Source: Verrucomicrobiaceae bacterium (GTDB lineage Bacteria > Verrucomicrobiota > Verrucomicrobiia > Verrucomicrobiales > Verrucomicrobiaceae). Taken from it: 64,000 bases of DNA. Below, in pieces: positions 8,441-19,357 of this stretch. The notes under the pieces are model-generated. The model was not told the origin of the DNA. It did not search any database and was given only the letters and a program-made list of their open reading frames with translations. Each line of letters begins with the position of its first letter. The first letter of the stretch is position 1. The position numbers and the translations under genes are program-made. The DNA is taken from positions 186,001 through 250,000 of the forward strand of contig JAEUHK010000030.1 of NCBI GenBank assembly GCA_016795465.1, in the 5' to 3' direction.

Positions 8441-9651
8441 GCGGCGAGGACGGTGTTGGGTTCCACGCGCATGGCTTTCCAGATGCCGAGCACGCTGGCG
8501 GCGGTGGAGATGCCCGCGACGATGACAGCGAGCGAAAGAAGGTCCGCCGACTCGATGATGACGAGCCGTGGGAAATTTGGAAAGGCGAAGCGCCCGAGCC
8601 CCCACGCGATGAGGTAGCCCACCGCGCCCATGAGCAGCGCCTGCTGGAGGATGAGACCGACGATGACGCCATTGCGTGCGCCGATGAGTTTCAGCAGCGC
8701 GATGTCGCGCACCTTGTCGAGCGTGAGCGTGTAGATGATGAGCGCGATGATGATGGTGGAGATGAGGATGAGCAGCACGCGGAAGAGCCCGAGCTGTCGC
8801 TTCGCCTTGTCCACAATGCCGGAGAGCAGCAGGTCTTTTTGCTGCTGCGTGGAATAGACGGTGATGTCAGGCCAGTCGCCGAAAGTGGTTCGCACGGCGT
8901 CCATGTCCGCGCCTGGAGAGAGCGTGACGAGCACGGCGCTGACCTGCGGCTTGGCAAAGGCGGGAATGCCGCTGGAGAGCCCTGCGGCTCGCTCGATAAA
9001 CTCCGGCTGCATGCGCCCGAGGTCACTGGCGGCCACGCGTTCGCGTCGAGCCTCGCGCTCGAGCCGCACGGTCTCGCCGGGCACATCAAACTGGATCGCC
9101 ATGGCATCGCTGACGGTGAAAAACGCCAAGCCATCGCCGCTGGAGCCGACGAGACCTCGCGTGAGGCCGACGACTTCATAAACGTCTTTCCCCAACTCAA
9201 TGCGTTCGCCCAAAGCCATGCCGAGCGAGACATCGGCGATCATTTCAAAGTGCGCCCGCTCGATGCCGCGACCTGCAATGAGCGGAATCCATCCGCCGCG
9301 ATCCTCCGGCCACGACAGACCCTCCACCACGATGCGCAGCGGCTTGCCACGGTGCTCACGCTGGATGGTGTGCGAGACAAAGCGCCGCGCCGAGGCGACA
9401 CCGGGCACGGCGCGTGCCCGATCCTCCAGGCTCGCCGAGACACGCGACATCTCCGCGAAGGGGCCACGCGTGCCGCCTTGCACGATCCACAGATCCGCGC
9501 CGATGCGATCCACCAGCAGCGTGGCTTCATAAATGAGTCCGCGATAGATGCCGCTCATGCCCAGCACCACCATCAGCAGCAGCCCGATGCCGAGCGTGGT
9601 GAAGATGAAGCGGCCCGCGTTATGCCGGATGTCGCGCACGGCGAGGTTCAT
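8437..9651 (-). CDS. ABC transporter permease, FtsX/MacB family (DevC-like)
   Basis: This 404-residue membrane protein has the FtsX-type layout: one N-terminal transmembrane helix (about residues 15-37), a large periplasmic domain of roughly 230 residues and three C-terminal helices starting near 285 (LFRVLLILISTIIIALIIYTL), 330 and 365. With the ATPase and the membrane-fusion protein on either side, each joined by an ATGA overlap, it forms a tripartite exporter of DevBCA type. In mechanotransmission exporters the periplasmic domain moves a substrate already in the periplasm. Placement in a rhodanese/DsrE/YeeE operon suggests a sulfur-containing or sulfide-stress-related cargo, which is inference. 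Confidence 0.85.
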   Translation of the reverse strand: MNLAVRDIRHNAGRFIFTTLGIGLLLMVVLGMSGIYRGLIYEATLLVDRIGADLWIVQGGTRGPFAEMSRVSASLEDRARAVPGVASARRFVSHTIQREHRGKPLRIVVEGLSWPEDRGGWIPLIAGRGIERAHFEMIADVSLGMALGERIELGKDVYEVVGLTRGLVGSSGDGLAFFTVSDAMAIQFDVPGETVRLEREARRERVAASDLGRMQPEFIERAAGLSSGIPAFAKPQVSAVLVTLSPGADMDAVRTTFGDWPDITVYSTQQQKDLLLSGIVDKAKRQLGLFRVLLILISTIIIALIIYTLTLDKVRDIALLKLIGARNGVIVGLILQQALLMGAVGYLIAWGLGRFAFPNFPRLVIIESADLLSLAVIVAGISTAASVLGIWKAMRVEPNTVLAA

Positions 9652-10505
9652 GGCTTCGCGTTGTCGATTTGGATATACACCTCCGCCCGCTGGCCCACGG
9701 CCCAGTTCACCGGGAACTGCTCCACACGCACATCAACGAGAAACTCCCGCGTCTCGCGGTCCATCTCGCGTCCGAGCCTCGAAACGACACCGGGATAGTT
9801 TTTCTGCGGTTCCGAGCGGAAGACGACGCGTGCCTTTTGGCCCGGCGCGAGCTTGGGCATCTCCGTTTCATCCACCCAGGCACGAATCCACAACTCATCG
9901 AGCGAGATCAGCTCCATCAGCGTCGCTCCCGGCACCAGCATCTCACCAAGCTCGCGATCCCGGCGGATGATGAGCCCGTCATACGGCGCGGTGATCTGCG
10001 TAAAGGCGAGCTGCTCCTGGCGATGCAGCATCGTCTTCTCCGCCACAAGCACCAGCCCCTGTGCCTCGGCGATGGCGGCGTTTGAGCGTTTCAGATCCGC
10101 CTCAGCAACCTTCAAGGCCTCCGCAGCCTTGTCGGAATCTGTCTGCGAGACCGCGTTGGAGGCCAGCAGGCCCGCGAGCCGCTTTGCATCCTTCCGCGCC
10201 TGCTCCAGCACCGCCTGCGACCTCGCCAAATCCGCCTCCACACGCTGCGCTGTTTGTTTCGCCGCGGCGAAGGAAGCCTGCGCAATCGCCACCTGCTGCC
10301 GCAGCTCTGCGTCATCGAGTTTCGCGAGCAACTGCCCCTTCTTCACTGCATCTCCCTGATCCACCAGCACCTCCACCAGCCGCTCCTGGATGCGTGCGCT
10401 CACCTGCGTCTTCACCCGTGCCTCCAGCGTGCCCGTGCCGAGCACGTCCTCAGCGGCTGAGGCCGCGATCGTGAAAGCGAGGAAGGCAATGAGGAGGTGT
10501 TTCAT
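9648..10505 (-). CDS. Membrane-fusion protein (HlyD/DevB-like) of the ABC exporter
   Basis: This 285-residue periplasmic adaptor has a signal peptide (MKHLLIAFLAFTIAASAAED) and then the barrel/lipoyl halves typical of HlyD/AcrA adaptors: RIQERLVEVLVDQGDAVKKG and later TQITAPYDGLIIRRDRELGE. Between them lies a long alpha-helical hairpin, about residues 65-150, rich in Ala, Gln and Lys. Gene order adaptor-permease-ATPase with ATGA overlaps marks it as the DevB-like partner. The start overlaps the stop of the upstream YeeE-like gene by 4 bp, tying exporter expression to the sulfur-uptake genes. Confidence 0.85.
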   Translation of the reverse strand: MKHLLIAFLAFTIAASAAEDVLGTGTLEARVKTQVSARIQERLVEVLVDQGDAVKKGQLLAKLDDAELRQQVAIAQASFAAAKQTAQRVEADLARSQAVLEQARKDAKRLAGLLASNAVSQTDSDKAAEALKVAEADLKRSNAAIAEAQGLVLVAEKTMLHRQEQLAFTQITAPYDGLIIRRDRELGEMLVPGATLMELISLDELWIRAWVDETEMPKLAPGQKARVVFRSEPQKNYPGVVSRLGREMDRETREFLVDVRVEQFPVNWAVGQRAEVYIQIDNAKP

Positions 10506-11068
10506 GAGGTTGTTTTTTCAAAGCGAGCCACCAGCGCGAAAACGACCGCTGCGAGCACGACGAGTCCGGCATACCAGACCCACTCGGGCAGCGTGCTGAG
10601 TTCAGGAAGGCGCTTTTTGCCGAGATCAGCCACGGGCAGAATGTTCGCGGCAATCCAGTCGTAGCTGAACGCATAGGCGATGCCACCCACGATCATCCCC
10701 AATAAGCCCGCGAGAGCATCGAGCTTCCCTGCGCCGATGGCGGCCACGCCGGTGCCGGGGCAGTAACCGTAGATCACCATGCCGATACCGAAAAGCACCG
10801 CGCCGAGCACCACCGCGAGCATCGTGGCCGGTTTGATGTGCCAGTTGGTCATCTCCTGGCCGTGCAGGATGAAAAGCCCCACACCACCGACGACGATGGC
10901 GGTGAACATGACTTTGAGCACGGTGAAGTCACGAAACAGAAACTGCTTCACGATCACATCGTAGTCCGTGACGCCGCCGCGATGCAGCAGCACGCCAAAG
11001 AGGAAGCCGAAGAGCAGACCAGCCCAGAGAAGGTTCGGTCCAGTGATGAAGGCGAGGGTGGTGGGCAT
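10502..11068 (-). CDS. YeeE/YedE family half-transporter (PmpB-like)
   Basis: This 188-residue integral membrane protein has about five hydrophobic helices and the YeeE/YedE (DUF395) motif YGYCPGTG at residues 100-107, with the key cysteine at 103. E. coli-type YeeE carries both halves in one chain and takes up thiosulfate through conserved cysteines; here the halves are split over two adjacent genes, as in PmpA/PmpB and in BigR operons. The other family motif position near residue 30 reads HRGGVTDYD and lacks a cysteine. The gene lies 6 bp downstream of its partner. Confidence 0.88.
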   Translation of the reverse strand: MPTTLAFITGPNLLWAGLLFGFLFGVLLHRGGVTDYDVIVKQFLFRDFTVLKVMFTAIVVGGVGLFILHGQEMTNWHIKPATMLAVVLGAVLFGIGMVIYGYCPGTGVAAIGAGKLDALAGLLGMIVGGIAYAFSYDWIAANILPVADLGKKRLPELSTLPEWVWYAGLVVLAAVVFALVARFEKTTS

Positions 11069-11074
11069 GAGCGA

Positions 11075-11596
11075 TCAGGCTTTGGAGTTGCGACGAAAGA
11101 GAAGGAAGGCGGTGATGATGCCGCTGGCGAACATGACCAGGAAAAAGGTCCAACTGCTCACTGCGAGCTGAAGGGAGCCGCTGATGCCATGACCGCTCGT
11201 GCAGCCATCCGCCAGGCGTGCGCCAAAGAGGATCACCACGCCGCCGATGAAGGCTGCCACCATGCGTTTCATCACTGAGAAGCCAAAACGCTCGCGCCAG
11301 ACCGTGGGCACGCTTTCCAGCTTGAAGCTGCCACTCATCACCGCGCTCACCAGGGATCCGAGGAATGAACCGAGCACGAATAAGCTACCGTAATCCCACG
11401 TGGGCACCGCCTTCTTGGTCCAGTAAGCATTCGCTGCCACGCCATCAGCACCAATGACAGGCATCGCGCAGGCCCCGGACGCCTGGGCAATGCCGGTGGA
11501 CATGCCGATCGGCTTGTCCGCGAGGGAAAAGGTCAGGAGACTGAGCACGCCGATCAGCGCACCAACGAGGTAAGGATTCCAACGGGGGCTTTTCAT
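11075..11596 (-). CDS. YeeE/YedE family half-transporter (PmpA-like)
   Basis: This 173-residue membrane protein is the complementary half of the split YeeE/YedE transporter. It has the motif DGCTSGHGISG around cysteine 132 and a second cysteine at 43 (GACAMP), with about four transmembrane helices. Family members move thiosulfate or related sulfur anions across the inner membrane by cysteine relay. It lies 9 bp downstream of the DsrE-like gene and 6 bp upstream of the second half. Substrate assignment to reduced sulfur rests on the family and on the operon content (rhodanese, DsrE). Confidence 0.88.
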   Translation of the reverse strand: MKSPRWNPYLVGALIGVLSLLTFSLADKPIGMSTGIAQASGACAMPVIGADGVAANAYWTKKAVPTWDYGSLFVLGSFLGSLVSAVMSGSFKLESVPTVWRERFGFSVMKRMVAAFIGGVVILFGARLADGCTSGHGISGSLQLAVSSWTFFLVMFASGIITAFLLFRRNSKA

Positions 11597-11605
11597 GAGG
11601 AGGGT

Positions 11606-12094
11606 CTATTCTAACTTGATGTAGGCGAAGCCTTGCAGTTGCAGGTCGATGAGGCGTGGAAAAGCACCGACGACGAGTTTCACGCCGGGCATCAGCTCCG
11701 TGGGCTTCACGCCCTTTTGCTGCATGGTGTTTTCACACAGTTCGATCTGCACACCGCGCTTGATCAGCTCGGCGAGGATGTCGCCATTCGGATTCGCGGA
11801 TTCGGCACCGAGACGCTTCCGCGCCTCGTCGTTCACCACCGCCGCGATGCCCGTGCCGTGATAGGCGAGATGCAGATGCACCTGCTCCAGCGCGATCCCG
11901 TGCTTCTGGTAGGTGTTGATGAGCTTGCGGGCATAAAACAATCCTTTGTTCACGCCTTCATGCTGCGCGTCATCGGTCACCTGATACACGATGCGCAGAT
12001 TTTCCCGCACCTGGATGGGAATGACCTCCGGCTCGGCGGCAGCGGCGGTGAGAGTGAAGGCAAGGAGGGAGATGAAGAGGTGTTTCAGGATCAT
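11606..12094 (-). CDS. Exported DsrE/DsrF-like sulfur-relay protein
   Basis: With the ATG at 12094 (ATGA overlap with the upstream stop) the product has 162 residues. A signal peptide (LFISLLAFTLTAAAAEP) precedes a DsrE-like domain with the pattern LRIVYQVT, LHLAYHGTGI and a single cysteine at 120 in VQIELCENTM, the position of the sulfur-carrying cysteine in the family. It is therefore a periplasmic persulfide-handling protein rather than a cytoplasmic DsrE subunit. Its place between the heme protein and the YeeE halves suggests it presents or receives sulfane sulfur at the outer face of the transporter. Confidence 0.82.
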   Translation of the reverse strand: MILKHLFISLLAFTLTAAAAEPEVIPIQVRENLRIVYQVTDDAQHEGVNKGLFYARKLINTYQKHGIALEQVHLHLAYHGTGIAAVVNDEARKRLGAESANPNGDILAELIKRGVQIELCENTMQQKGVKPTELMPGVKLVVGAFPRLIDLQLQGFAYIKLE

Positions 12095-12645
12095 TTCGAA
12101 GCAGGAAAGGCGATGCGCCACAGGCCGCGGAGGTCGCCGAGTTGGAAGCCGGTGGCTTTGTCGTCAGGATAGAGCTTTTGAATCGCCGCGAGGGTTTCAG
12201 GCGCGATGTCTTTGCCCGGTGTGCCGTGGCATTGGAGGCAAAGCGGATTCCCGAGCACGATGGGCGCGAGGAAGGCACGGCTGCCATCGGCATTCGTGAT
12301 GACCTGCGGCTTCGGAGGTTCCTTTTTCGCGAGAGCGGCCATGAATGCCTCCAGAGCGGCCTTTTCGACCTCGTCGGCCGCATTCTTCGGATTGCGCGGT
12401 TTGTGTGTCGCCCGCCGCAAAGTCACGCCATGAGCCGCAGCGACCTCTTTGGCGATCTGCGGAGCGTTTTCACTGCACACGCTCAAAGCGCCCGTCGGGC
12501 CGCTTTTGCCAATCGTCTCGCCCAAAGCCCCGCTGAGCTTCGCAAAAGCCTCTGCGATGATTTTTGGCCCTTCGACCGCCGGATCACGAGCCGTCTGGCT
12601 GTAGGCCGAAAAGGGCAGAAGTGCGATGAGGAGCAGGCGTTTCAT
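12091..12645 (-). CDS. Exported c-heme protein, Tll0287/DUF3365-like
   Basis: The ATG at 12645 gives 184 residues with a signal peptide (MKRLLLIALLPFSAYSQT). One c-type heme motif CLQCH is at residues 136-140, followed by GTPGKDI and LYPDDKATGFQLGDLRGLWRIAF, which matches the Tll0287-like/DUF3365 domain found in heme sensors and periplasmic redox proteins. It is alone, without a kinase or receptor domain. The start overlaps the rhodanese stop (ATGA) and the stop overlaps the DsrE start. In this operon it may pass electrons from sulfur oxidation or sense redox state; which is unknown. Confidence 0.8.
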   Translation of the reverse strand: MKRLLLIALLPFSAYSQTARDPAVEGPKIIAEAFAKLSGALGETIGKSGPTGALSVCSENAPQIAKEVAAAHGVTLRRATHKPRNPKNAADEVEKAALEAFMAALAKKEPPKPQVITNADGSRAFLAPIVLGNPLCLQCHGTPGKDIAPETLAAIQKLYPDDKATGFQLGDLRGLWRIAFPASK

Positions 12646-13085
12646 GGTTGAGTGTCCGGTTTCCACGACATGTAGCCGCGGTGGATGTGCTGGATGTTTT
12701 CAAAGCCGAGCTCTTTGAGCCTCGCGACCGCTTTGCGGCTGCGGAAGCCACCGGCGCAATAGACAAGCACGGGCTTGGCTTTGTCGAGCGAGCTGACCTT
12801 CGAATCAAAGGCTTCGTCGCCGATGGAGATGTTCATCGCCTTGGGCAAAGCGCCTTCGCTGAACTCGCCAGTGGAGCGCACGTCGAGCACCTGCGTCTCG
12901 GGATGCCCGCGGAGCCACGCATTGGCCTGATCGGCGTTCAGATTGGCACAGACGCGGCCCGGCGGGGCTTTGAAGAGCTGTCGGTCCCAGCTTCCCTCAT
13001 ACACATACCAGATGCCAATGACGGCGACGACGATAACAAGGGTCCAGAGCATACGGCGAAAGATCATGAAGGGTGAAATGGCCAT
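12642..13085 (-). CDS. Membrane-anchored rhodanese
   Basis: The ATG at 13085 gives 147 residues; the stop of the ArsR gene and this ATG share one base (TGATG), which decides the start. A transmembrane anchor covers residues 13-29 (LWTLVIVVAVIGIWYVY), followed by one rhodanese domain: VLDVRSTGEFSEGALPKAMN, then the active-site loop CAGGFRS with cysteine 110. Single-domain rhodaneses transfer sulfane sulfur from thiosulfate or persulfide. It is placed directly after the repressor, as in BigR-type operons. The catalytic domain probably faces the periplasm, but topology is not certain. Confidence 0.9.
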   Translation of the reverse strand: MAISPFMIFRRMLWTLVIVVAVIGIWYVYEGSWDRQLFKAPPGRVCANLNADQANAWLRGHPETQVLDVRSTGEFSEGALPKAMNISIGDEAFDSKVSSLDKAKPVLVYCAGGFRSRKAVARLKELGFENIQHIHRGYMSWKPDTQP

Positions 13086-13441
13086 CACGCCCCACCGAGC
13101 TTCTTCACCTGTTGGGAGAGGCGTTTGAGAAGGTTGCTGCACACATTGTCGCAGAGCTCGGTGATGCTCGGATCGGCGATGAAGCAGATGACGGTAAGGC
13201 CCTCCTTGCGGCGGCCGACCATCCCGGCATCGACGAGCGACTGCACATGGCGGGAGACGTTCGCCTGCGTGAGACCGGTGGCCTCGACGAGTTCGGAGAT
13301 GTTCAACTCGCCGCCTTCTTCGAGGGCGCGGAGGATCTTGAGGCGGCTCGGCTCGGCCAAAGTGCGGAACCAGGAGGCGATGAGCGCAAGCGCCTCGTCG
13401 GTGACAGGCGGGAGCGCCTTTTTATTTCGTGCGGAGGGCAT
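13085..13441 (-). CDS. ArsR/SmtB family repressor, first gene of sulfur operon
   Basis: The real start is ATG 13441 (118 residues); the long upstream extension is non-coding. It is a winged-helix protein: ASWFRTLAEPSRLKILRALEEGGELNISELVEAT with the recognition helix TQANVSRHVQSLVDAGMVG, then the wing RRKEGLTVICFIAD. Cysteines are at 86, 97 and 101 (ELCDNVC). BigR/SqrR-type sulfide sensors form a tetrasulfide between a cysteine in helix 2 (about residue 41) and one near 107; the first is absent here, so sensing would use 86, 97 and 101. The 26-bp motif at 13469-13494 lies 28 bp upstream and recurs before two other sulfur-related transcription units, so autoregulation and control of those units are likely. 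Confidence 0.9.
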   Translation of the reverse strand: MPSARNKKALPPVTDEALALIASWFRTLAEPSRLKILRALEEGGELNISELVEATGLTQANVSRHVQSLVDAGMVGRRKEGLTVICFIADPSITELCDNVCSNLLKRLSQQVKKLGGA

Positions 13442-13468
13442 GATTTCAAAAAGGATTTCTAGACAGCT

Positions 13469-13494
13469 ACTATATGCGTATAAAATCATACAGT
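13469..13494. promoter_or_regulatory. Predicted ArsR operator 1
   Basis: This 26-bp site has half-sites ACTATATG and CATACAGT separated by 10 bp, an imperfect inverted repeat (7 of 8 matching). It lies 28 bp upstream of the ArsR start codon, where it would cover the minus-strand promoter. It differs at only two of 26 positions from the site at 18640-18665 although the two regions are otherwise unrelated. The conservation is seen directly; binding by this ArsR protein is inferred. Confidence 0.8.
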
Positions 13495-13563
13495 TGGGCA
13501 TGAGTTCACCATGAACGCGGTTTCGTCCACTGAAAATCTGGCCCATCACCCGAAGGCAGAGCC

Positions 13564-16892
<3,329 letters not shown>

Positions 16893-16913
16893 TCCGAAAC
16901 CCAAAACCCCACG

Positions 16914-16957
16914 CAGAACCTCGTCCTGGCGAAAGCCGGGGCGGGGTTCTGTCTTGA
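16914..16957 (+). terminator. Terminator after katG
   Basis: A 17-bp stem (16914-16930 with 16935-16951) closes on a GAAA tetraloop; the few mismatches are G-U pairs in RNA. It begins 21 bp after the katG stop and is followed by TCTTG, a weak T-tract. Good hairpin, modest tail. Confidence 0.7.
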
Positions 16958-17013
16958 GGATGTCATGCGGTGGCTGAGGTGAAATGAGCCGTCGAGAGCC
17001 CCGTTCACTCACC

Positions 17014-18405
17014 ATGCACCGCCTCGCCGTGTCGCCCCTTCTTGCTCTCGCTCTTCATCTCCCCTCTCTCGCCGCCGAGCGCAGCCTCGTCACGGATGAG
17101 CCGGTGTTTGTCAAAGGCAGGCCGGAAGGCGCGGCGGAGTATGTGGCGAAGGCGGGGGCCACCGATGGGCAGCACCTCGCGCTGACGATGCAAAAGCTCC
17201 AGCAGGGCCTCGACCGCCCGTTTCTCATCTGGGCCATCGGATCGAGCTACACGAACATGCTCGGCAGCGGCGAGTTCTGGCAGCGCGAGCTGCCCAAGCG
17301 CTTCCCGAAGACGAAGCAGGTCGAGTATCGCAAGATGGTCGGCAATTCCTGCCCGTGGCAGTATCTGCGCGGCTGGGCGCGGCATCTCGTCATCCCCGAT
17401 CAGCCGGACCTCATCATTACCTACACCATCGGTGATCCCGCCGATTTGGAAAAGCTCCTCATCGAGCTGCGCCGTCACACCACTGCCGACATCATCGTGC
17501 CCAGCATTCACTGGCGCGAGCGCGACATCCCCCTGTGGGGCCAATCGGAAAACGCCGCCGATCAAGACGTGGCCGCCGTGCGCGAGGTGTGTCGCAGGCA
17601 CGACGCGGAGTTCGTCGAAAACCGCCGCGACTGGGCCGCCTACCTCACCGCGAACAAACTGCCCGTGCCCGCGCTGCTCAAAGACGCCGTGCATCAGAGC
17701 GATTACGGCGCCCACATCATCAACAGCAACATCCTCGCCCACTTCCGCGTGCCGCAGGCCTTCAGCTACGAGCCCGCGAGCCGCGAAAAGCAGATTCAGC
17801 CCGATAAACAACCCGACGGCTCCTTCACCGCAACGTTCACCGGCACCCGCCTCGACCTCCACGGCATCACCGCGCCCGATGGCGGCACCTTCCGCGTCCT
17901 GATCGACGAAAAACCCGCCCGCGAGTCCAATGCCTGGCTCATGAGCTATGTGCAACCCGACGCCAAAAACGCCAAAGAAGGCAAAGGCGCCAATCCGCGC
18001 GATCAATCGCCCCACGGCATCACGCTCGGCCAGCGCATCGTGCCGCAGACTTGGACGCTCGTCATGACCAGCGACAGCGGCGACTACACACTCACCGGCA
18101 GCGTCACCGGACCCGACGGCGACGGCAATGCATTCAAGCCCTTCACCAGCGCCAGCGGTCAGATCCTCATCGAGCCCGACCTCTGGCGTCGCGCCGAGCG
18201 CAACCGCACCGGCGACCGCTTCACCTTCGAGGTCAAACCCGCCGCCCTCGACGAAGTCACCTTCAAAGCTGCAACCGCCACTCCCTTCGTCCTCCGCCTC
18301 GCCCAAATGCTCTCGAATGGGGATCACACCCTCCGCCTTGTGCCAACCAAGCCTGGCACCGCCACGATCAGCGCCGTGCAGGTGTTTCAGCCGCCGGGTA
18401 GGTAG
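17014..18405 (+). CDS. Exported SGNH/GDSL-type hydrolase-like protein
   Basis: From ATG 17014 the protein has 463 residues with a signal peptide (MHRLAVSPLLALALHLPSLAAE). An SGNH-type domain follows: block I variant WAIGSSYTNMLG, a GNSCPW segment as the block III glycine/asparagine, and DAVHQSDYGAHI carrying the D-x-x-H catalytic pair. The C-terminal part (about 250-463) looks like beta-sandwich modules. Such proteins deacetylate or de-esterify polysaccharides. It follows katG after its terminator and is probably a separate unit. The exact substrate is not visible. Confidence 0.65.
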   Translation: MHRLAVSPLLALALHLPSLAAERSLVTDEPVFVKGRPEGAAEYVAKAGATDGQHLALTMQKLQQGLDRPFLIWAIGSSYTNMLGSGEFWQRELPKRFPKTKQVEYRKMVGNSCPWQYLRGWARHLVIPDQPDLIITYTIGDPADLEKLLIELRRHTTADIIVPSIHWRERDIPLWGQSENAADQDVAAVREVCRRHDAEFVENRRDWAAYLTANKLPVPALLKDAVHQSDYGAHIINSNILAHFRVPQAFSYEPASREKQIQPDKQPDGSFTATFTGTRLDLHGITAPDGGTFRVLIDEKPARESNAWLMSYVQPDAKNAKEGKGANPRDQSPHGITLGQRIVPQTWTLVMTSDSGDYTLTGSVTGPDGDGNAFKPFTSASGQILIEPDLWRRAERNRTGDRFTFEVKPAALDEVTFKAATATPFVLRLAQMLSNGDHTLRLVPTKPGTATISAVQVFQPPGR

Positions 18406-18424
18406 GCCGTGTCTGAAAACCGAT

Positions 18425-18572
18425 CTGGGGCGCTCGAATGATGCGTCAGCATGGTAGCCATCTCGCTCCGTCGAGATGAGCAGGCAGCGTCTGAGCGCCC
18501 CCCAGTTTACGAGAAATCGTAATCCGCTATGCCCACGAAAGCCTTTTGCTCATCTCGCGGAGCGCGATGGCT
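18425..18572. repeat. Inverted pair of CTCATCTCG elements (REP-like)
   Basis: In the 276-bp gene-free stretch after 18405, the arm 18456-18482 reappears as an inverted copy at 18547-18572 (shared core TGCTCATCTCG then GGAGCG and GATGGCT). The first arm itself is a hairpin (CATCTCG and CGAGATG around CTCCGT), nested in outer arms CTGGGGCGCTC (18425-18435) and its near complement at 18493-18505. It looks like an intergenic REP/BIME-type unit. Nothing coding is seen in this stretch. Confidence 0.6.
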
Positions 18573-18639
18573 GCTTTGTTTCGCCTGAGTGAAGCCGGGA
18601 GGCCAGTCCCCCCCCCAGAAAAACCATTTGCTCAACCCC

Positions 18640-18665
18640 ACTATATGCGTATAGACTCATACAGT
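18640..18665. promoter_or_regulatory. Predicted ArsR operator 2 overlapping a promoter
   Basis: The same 26-bp motif as at 13469-13494 (24 of 26 identical) lies 16 bp upstream of the lipoprotein ATG. A plausible promoter, TTGCTC at 18628-18633 and TATAGA at 18650-18655 with a 16-bp spacer, places the -10 box inside the motif, so bound repressor would block polymerase. An AAAGGA ribosome-binding site follows just before the ATG at 18682. Confidence 0.8.
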
Positions 18666-18681
18666 TGAATAAAGGACCATC

Positions 18682-19182
18682 ATGAAAACAACCACCTCCG
18701 CCCATTCACATCTCATCGCTGCGATGGCACTCGTGGCGGCTTTTACTGCCACGTCCTGTGCCCAGCAGGGGGGCGGGCACGGATTGCCTGCAGAGGCACG
18801 GCAGCAGATCCACACGCTCTTTGACAACCACGCGAAGATCCACCGCGAGCTCAAACTCACTGCCACCGGCTACACGGCCACCACGGAGAGTGATGATCCA
18901 AAAGTCGCCGCTGCCTTGCAGAAGCATGTGAAACAGATGGAGGAGCGCCTCGGCTCCGGCCTGAGCGTGCGACGCTGGGACCCGGCCTTCGCCGAGTATT
19001 GCGATCACTACGCGGAGATGGACCACCGCTTCACACCGACGGCCAAAGGCGTGCGCATGACCGTCACGGGCCGCAATGCCGCAGCGGTCAAGATCGCGCA
19101 AAATCACGCCAAAGTCGTCTCCGCCTTCGCCGAGCAGGGCTGGAGCGAGCACGACAAAAAGCACGACACCGTCACCCGCTGA
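18682..19182 (+). CDS. Lipoprotein of unknown function, first gene of second sulfur-regulated operon
   Basis: This 166-residue protein has a lipoprotein signal with a plausible lipobox around Cys26 (TATSCAQQ). The mature part is helical and contains two similar units of about 50 residues: GYTATTESDDPKVAAALQKH and later GVRMTVTGRNAAAVKIAQNH, each followed by a helix with V/M pairs. Histidines are frequent (CDHYAEMDHRF), so metal or heme contact is possible. I do not recognise a named family. It is the first gene after operator 2, so its expression should follow the ArsR signal. Six further genes run downstream on the same strand. Confidence 0.75.
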   Translation: MKTTTSAHSHLIAAMALVAAFTATSCAQQGGGHGLPAEARQQIHTLFDNHAKIHRELKLTATGYTATTESDDPKVAAALQKHVKQMEERLGSGLSVRRWDPAFAEYCDHYAEMDHRFTPTAKGVRMTVTGRNAAAVKIAQNHAKVVSAFAEQGWSEHDKKHDTVTR

Positions 19183-19198
19183 ACCTTTCCTCACCACC

Positions 19199-19357
19199 AT
19201 GACTTCGAACCGCCTCTTCATCCTCATCGCGGCGCTCGTGGCCTTGCTGGCGGGCATGCAGATGGGCCGACAGGGCTGCCCGACCTGCGTGTTGCTGCCG
19301 AAGGCACCGGAAGCGGCTCCTGCCAACGATTTGACCTCCACCACCCCAAAACCATGA
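19199..19357 (+). CDS. Small membrane-anchored protein with CPTC motif
   Basis: ATG 19199 gives a 52-residue protein: one transmembrane helix (FILIAALVALLAGMQMG) followed by RQGCPTCVLLP and a proline/alanine-rich tail. The C-P-T-C pair resembles a thiol-disulfide or metal-binding motif. It is 16 bp after the lipoprotein stop, and its own stop overlaps the next ATG by ATGA (19354-19357), which supports its being real and coupled. No known family is recognised. Confidence 0.65.
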   Translation: MTSNRLFILIAALVALLAGMQMGRQGCPTCVLLPKAPEAAPANDLTSTTPKP

